From the NCBI RefSeq assembly GCF_037126465.1, contig NC_088202.1:123766123-123830122 (forward strand): 64,000 nt of DNA, written 5' to 3'. The notes under the pieces were generated by a model. That model was not told the DNA's origin and ran no database searches. It was given only the letters and a program-made list of their open reading frames with translations. Positions 63,083 to 64,000 of the stretch are shown here, one piece after another. Position numbers and translations under genes: made by a program. The first letter of the stretch is position 1. Every line of letters starts with the position of its first letter. Source of the DNA: Ornithodoros turicata (lineage: Eukaryota; Arthropoda; Arachnida; Ixodida; Argasidae).

Positions 63083-63595
63083 CCTGGGTAGTAATGTCAT
63101 TACTGTCAGTCATTACTGTCATTACAGTCATTACTGTAATGAACTACATTTTCTGGTAATTTGTAATGTAATGCATTACTTTTGACATCATGTAATTTGT
63201 AATGTAATTTAATTACATTTGAGAAGTAATTTTAATGACACTACTCATTACTTTTTGCAAAAAGAATCGAGTGTGTGTTCCATGTTAGCACTTCGCGGTA
63301 CAGGAGTCGGAACATGAAACGTTTTCAAGCTAAACAGGCTTTCCCCTGTTTCTTTCCCTGTTTTCAAAGGCTGCAGTGTTAATCACCGTAACCCCGTCGT
63401 TTCCTGCTTCAAGTCCATACCTGGGTAAATTACTTCTAAAATGTAATTAAATTACATTACTCAATACTCCGATTCGAATTTAATTAAATTACATTACCCA
63501 GGTAATTAAATTAAATTACATTACTGCAACAGAAATGTAATGAAATACATTACAATTACTACGAAAAAGTAATGACGTTACAAAGTCATTACAGC
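63083..63595. repeat. Element saturated with TAATGTAATTAAATTACATT motifs
   Basis: TAATGTAAT, AATTACATT and CATTACTG repeat tens of times at 63090-63250 and 63420-63590, with a motif-free centre. CCTGGGTA starts near 63082 and 63419, with the inverse TACCCAGG at 63494-63501. The class is undetermined; hAT elements with similar content are known to me from memory. It is inserted into the mariner remnant. Confidence 0.65.
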
Positions 63596-63850
63596 GAGCT
63601 TAATCGTAACGATTTTCAGGTTGTGGGATTGCTGACGCTGTTCCCTTGTATGGCTATCCCAATAGACTCACGAAGGAGCCTACACCAAGTAGCTTCTTCC
63701 TCCCAAAAAATTAGTTTCGGGGAACACGGGCTCACCATTGTTGCATTCTCAGATGTGTTCGACAAGTTCGCTCGAAATATGCTTCCTTCGAATGATTCCA
63801 TGCGTTCCTCATTGATGCACATTGAACTCTGTCCTACATAGCACGTGCCA
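63596..63850. other. No gene recognised
   Basis: A plus-strand frame (63572-63841) starts inside the repeat element and shows no domain. Possibly more of the interrupted mariner, but no motif can be read. Confidence 0.3.
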
Positions 63851-63854
63851 CACT

Positions 63855-64000
63855 CGGTACCATTACATCCAACGAGCTGTTACATACACCGTGCGGTTAC
63901 ATCCATCGATGGACGTAATGGCACGATGGATGTAACAACTCGTTGGACGTAACGGCATGATCGATGTAATAACACGGTGGATGTAACGACACGACGGACG
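63855..64000. repeat. 17-bp minisatellite family A, head-to-head array (cut by window end)
   Basis: The first 90 bp are nearly the same as 18817-18905: leftward units, the ATCGAT centre, then rightward units. Rightward units include GGATGTAACAACTCGTT and GGATGTAACGACACGAC. The shared tip shows that the head-to-head block is the inherited unit and that the family is mobile or recombining. Confidence 0.88.

Overview
This window looks like nuclear DNA of an arthropod, most likely an ixodid tick. It has spliced genes with GT-AG introns, tRNA-derived SINEs and a dense, nested layer of transposable elements. No bacterial operons, rRNA, genuine tRNA genes or CRISPR are present. The tick assignment is an inference. 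It rests on a tachykinin-related neuropeptide precursor of arthropod type and on a SINE at 12780-12930 that resembles a repeat I know from tick sequences. Another SINE family resembles the tick Ruka type. No species call is possible.

The one clear host gene is a tachykinin-related peptide precursor on the + strand. Exon 1 (24774-24857) encodes a signal peptide, exon 2 (30884-31205) encodes three amidated peptides, and exon 3 (33572-33648) encodes a fourth. The three exons join in phase to a 160-residue precursor. Candidate poly(A) signals lie at 34362 and 34604. Its two introns carry many insertions, including an 878-bp foldback element whose empty target site survives in a neighbouring duplicate.

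Region by region: 1-9.1 kb holds mariner, SINE, nested hAT-type and hAT remnants. 9.7-11.8 kb is a 5'-truncated LINE with a target-site duplication and a poly(C) tail. 12.8-15.2 kb holds a SINE, MITEs and a hairpin. 18.8-20.6 kb holds 17-bp minisatellites. 21.4-22.8 kb holds a LINE end, a full SINE and a MITE. 24.8-34.6 kb is the neuropeptide gene. 36-41.5 kb holds TTAA-flanked and Harbinger-like elements and a gag-only LTR element. 42.8-47.1 kb is a decayed gypsy element interrupted by a Penelope-like element. 47.95-50.6 kb is a terminal-inverted-repeat element that carries a spliced gene. 54-55.6 kb holds a second 17-bp minisatellite family. 56-61.7 kb holds LINE ends, gypsy pieces, a solo LTR and a MITE. 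61.8-64 kb holds two motif-saturated elements, a mariner remnant and another 17-bp array.

The most unusual patterns are four. Two minisatellite families share the skeleton GGAT-N5-GAC-N-CG-W-T but have different cores. A set of unrelated-looking DNA elements are each filled with their own short keyword in both orientations. A LINE family ends in poly(C). The 2.7-kb CACTCTAAGG-ended element contains a phase-consistent multi-exon gene with its own poly(A) signal.
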